The position numbers were made by a program, and so were the translations under genes. Shown here piece by piece: positions 6,069 through 7,370 of a DNA stretch of 7,370 bases (the stretch's first letter is position 1; each line of letters opens with the position of its first letter). Source of the DNA: an uncultured Lachnospiraceae bacterium. Lineage in GTDB: Bacteria; Bacillota; Clostridia; Lachnospirales; Lachnospiraceae. The notes below the pieces were generated by a model. The model did no database searches, had not been told where the DNA came from, and saw only the letters and a program-made list of their open reading frames with translations. The DNA is taken from contig CAMWLB010000148.1 of assembly GCA_947174985.1 (NCBI GenBank), positions 1 through 7,370 of the forward strand. The letters are read 5' to 3'.

Positions 6069-6972
6069 AGCGACAGATATCATAAATAAATTCTGCATTT
6101 TTGTCCATTGCCTCATACGCTGTCTTAAAAGGCGACATCTGGAACACATGCCACATGCCTTCAAAGCAGTCCAGCCTGACTGATACATTCGCTTCTACCA
6201 GCTTCTTGTGCAGTTCCACGGAATCGCTGAGCAGTATTTCATTGTCCCCCACCTGTATGTAGACGGGCGGAAAGCCTGTGAAATCTCCAAAGAGCGGGGA
6301 AATATAGGGATTTTCCAGTTCCTGCCCGGCTTTACCTGTTTCTCCTATATATGCCTCTATCATTCTGTCAATATAAGCTTTGTCCAGCACCGGATCCACA
6401 TCAGCCCTTGTCTTGTGAGATTCGCCGGAAGAAGTCAAATCCGCCCACGGCGACATCAGCACCAGTCCCCTTGGCAGAAGCCTCCCTTCCGCCTTCAGCT
6501 TCAAGGTCAGTGCCAATGCCAGATTACCGCCTGCCGAATCCCCTGTCAGTATGATATCCCTCGCTCCATACCCTAAAAGCATGAGATAATTCCAGACCTT
6601 TACGGCATCCTCAAGCGCTGCCGGATATGGGTTTTCCGGCGCCAGCCTGTAATCAAAGCTCAGCACGTCCATTGAGGTGGTAGATGCCAGCTTTGCAGTC
6701 AGTGTCCTGCCATACAGGCAGCTTCCCGTGGAATAGCCGCCTCCGTGGCAGTATAAAATCACATATTTTTTCATGTGCGCACGGTTCACCAACGCCCATT
6801 CTCCGTGAATACCATCCATGGTCACTTCTGTATAGGTAATTTCCTTGCTGTTTCCCAAAAGCGCCCCGATGTGGTTCTGGGACTGCCTGTGCTTTTCAAT
6901 ATCCGTATTTTCCACCAGACCATGAACCCGCTTAATAAGCTGCATTAAATTCTGATTCTTTTTATCCGCCAT
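6067..6972 (-). CDS. HSL-family alpha/beta hydrolase (esterase/lipase type)
   Basis: A 301-residue serine hydrolase of the hormone-sensitive-lipase-like fold (alpha/beta hydrolase-3). Numbered from the ATG at 6972: oxyanion-hole motif HGGGY (76-80), FDYRLAPE (106-113), nucleophile S146 in GDSAGG (144-149), acid D243 in VGDNEILLSD (241-250) and H275 in MWHVF (273-277). The triad is therefore complete, and family enzymes hydrolyse short- to medium-chain esters; the natural substrate is unknown. No signal peptide is visible, so it is probably cytoplasmic. I prefer the ATG at 6972 to the in-frame ATG at 6990 because AAAGGA (6987-6982) lies nine nucleotides before it, while nothing similar serves 6990; a TATAAT at 7005-7000 would also start transcription near 6993. 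It follows a membrane-protein gene by 42 nt and converges on the small plus-strand gene. Confidence 0.93.
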   Translation of the reverse strand: MADKKNQNLMQLIKRVHGLVENTDIEKHRQSQNHIGALLGNSKEITYTEVTMDGIHGEWALVNRAHMKKYVILYCHGGGYSTGSCLYGRTLTAKLASTTSMDVLSFDYRLAPENPYPAALEDAVKVWNYLMLLGYGARDIILTGDSAGGNLALALTLKLKAEGRLLPRGLVLMSPWADLTSSGESHKTRADVDPVLDKAYIDRMIEAYIGETGKAGQELENPYISPLFGDFTGFPPVYIQVGDNEILLSDSVELHKKLVEANVSVRLDCFEGMWHVFQMSPFKTAYEAMDKNAEFIYDICR

Positions 6973-6981
6973 TTTTCCGTA

Positions 6982-6987
6982 TCCTTT
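6982..6987 (-). promoter_or_regulatory. Ribosome binding site that decides the hydrolase start
   Basis: The minus strand reads AAAGGA, nine nucleotides before the ATG at 6972. These bases would themselves be coding if translation began at 6990, which argues for the shorter protein. Confidence 0.65.
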
Positions 6988-6999
6988 CATTCACAATCC

Positions 7000-7005
7000 A
7001 TTATA
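7000..7005 (-). promoter_or_regulatory. TATAAT -10 box candidate ahead of the hydrolase
   Basis: The minus strand has a perfect TATAAT in the short gap between the membrane-protein stop and the hydrolase start. At 17-bp spacing the -35 position reads GGCTGC, which is not a match, and no extended -10 is present. If active it would give the hydrolase its own transcript with a leader of about 20 nt; otherwise the gene is read through from the membrane-protein gene. Confidence 0.3.
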
Positions 7006-7014
7006 GGCAATCCC

Positions 7015-7370
7015 CTAAAAGTGCAGCCGCCTCCGTACTGCATCCCGCAGCCTTGCCCTGGACAGCATGGTAATCAGCGCAATATCGATGATAACGCAAA
7101 CTGTCAGCACGATTGCGGACCAGACAAGCTGTATTTCACTTCGCAGATACCGGTCAATCAGCATTTCCAGCCCAACGCACAAAATACCTGCCGCTGTAAA
7201 CAGATAGAGCGTCGTTGTCAGGAACGTAACCGGAAGCTTCTTAAGGCACAAGGTAAAAAGCTCTGCAACGCAGAATACCAACAATACGATAGGAAGTGCC
7301 AGTTCAAAGAACCATGTGTCGTTTCCCGTCACAAGGGTGATCAGATACAGATAAACACCGATGGCAATGC
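7015..7370 (-). CDS. Polytopic membrane protein, DUF6320-like C-terminal part (5' end cut by window edge)
   Basis: The frame is open from the right edge to the TAG at 7017-7015, giving 118 visible residues. A GTG at 7332 could be read as a start, but the hydrophobic frame continues above it (AIGVYLYLITLV), so the true start lies outside. Seen: the end of one membrane segment, then three further segments (around FELALPIVLLVFCVAELF, LYLFTAAGILCVGLEMLI and WSAIVLTVCVIIDIALITML), and a short basic tail ending RDAVRRRLHF, which by the positive-inside rule should be cytoplasmic. From memory the tail and last segment resemble Clostridial proteins labelled DUF6320, which also carry an N-terminal zinc-ribbon-like CPxC region that cannot be seen here. 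Function is unknown. Its position 42 nt before the hydrolase on the same strand suggests co-transcription. Confidence 0.75.
   Translation of the reverse strand, partial: IAIGVYLYLITLVTGNDTWFFELALPIVLLVFCVAELFTLCLKKLPVTFLTTTLYLFTAAGILCVGLEMLIDRYLRSEIQLVWSAIVLTVCVIIDIALITMLSRARLRDAVRRRLHF

Overview
The window looks like a stretch of a Lachnospiraceae-type (Clostridia, Bacillota) chromosome. Base composition is near 50% GC, Shine-Dalgarno sites are of the AGGAGG type, and the sigma factor and primase sequences read like those of gut Clostridia. The family assignment is my judgement from sequence features and is not based on a search.

Region 1 (1-5544, minus strand) is one tightly packed gene run, read right to left: dgt-type dNTP triphosphohydrolase, primase dnaG, primary sigma factor rpoD, tRNA(adenine22-N1)-methyltransferase trmK, and a Nif3/YbgI-family dinuclear-metal protein whose last few codons lie off the left edge. 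Gaps are 29, 39, 8 and 11 nt once the primase start is corrected to 4510. This is the Gram-positive version of the 'macromolecular synthesis' operon, joining nucleotide-pool control, replication priming, transcription initiation and tRNA modification. No terminator is visible inside it.

Region 2 (5545-5785) is an AT-rich divergent control region. On the minus strand, ahead of dgt, it carries a close match to the sporulation/stationary-phase sigma-H promoter consensus with an A-tract directly upstream. On the plus strand it has a perfect TATAAT -10 box followed by a very strong Shine-Dalgarno sequence that has no normal start codon at the usual distance.

Region 3 (5786-6069) holds a small plus-strand gene of about 76 codons encoding an unrecognised charged, Tyr-rich protein. 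It is followed by a GC-rich hairpin that probably terminates transcription from both directions.

Region 4 (6067-7370, minus strand) holds an HSL-type alpha/beta hydrolase with a complete catalytic triad. Upstream of it in the same direction is the C-terminal part of a polytopic membrane protein resembling DUF6320, cut by the right edge.

Most of the window is conserved housekeeping DNA. I saw no mobile element, CRISPR array, tRNA or rRNA, and no evidence of a new multi-gene system. The items most worth a second look are the sigma-H-like promoter and the small gene with its puzzling start.
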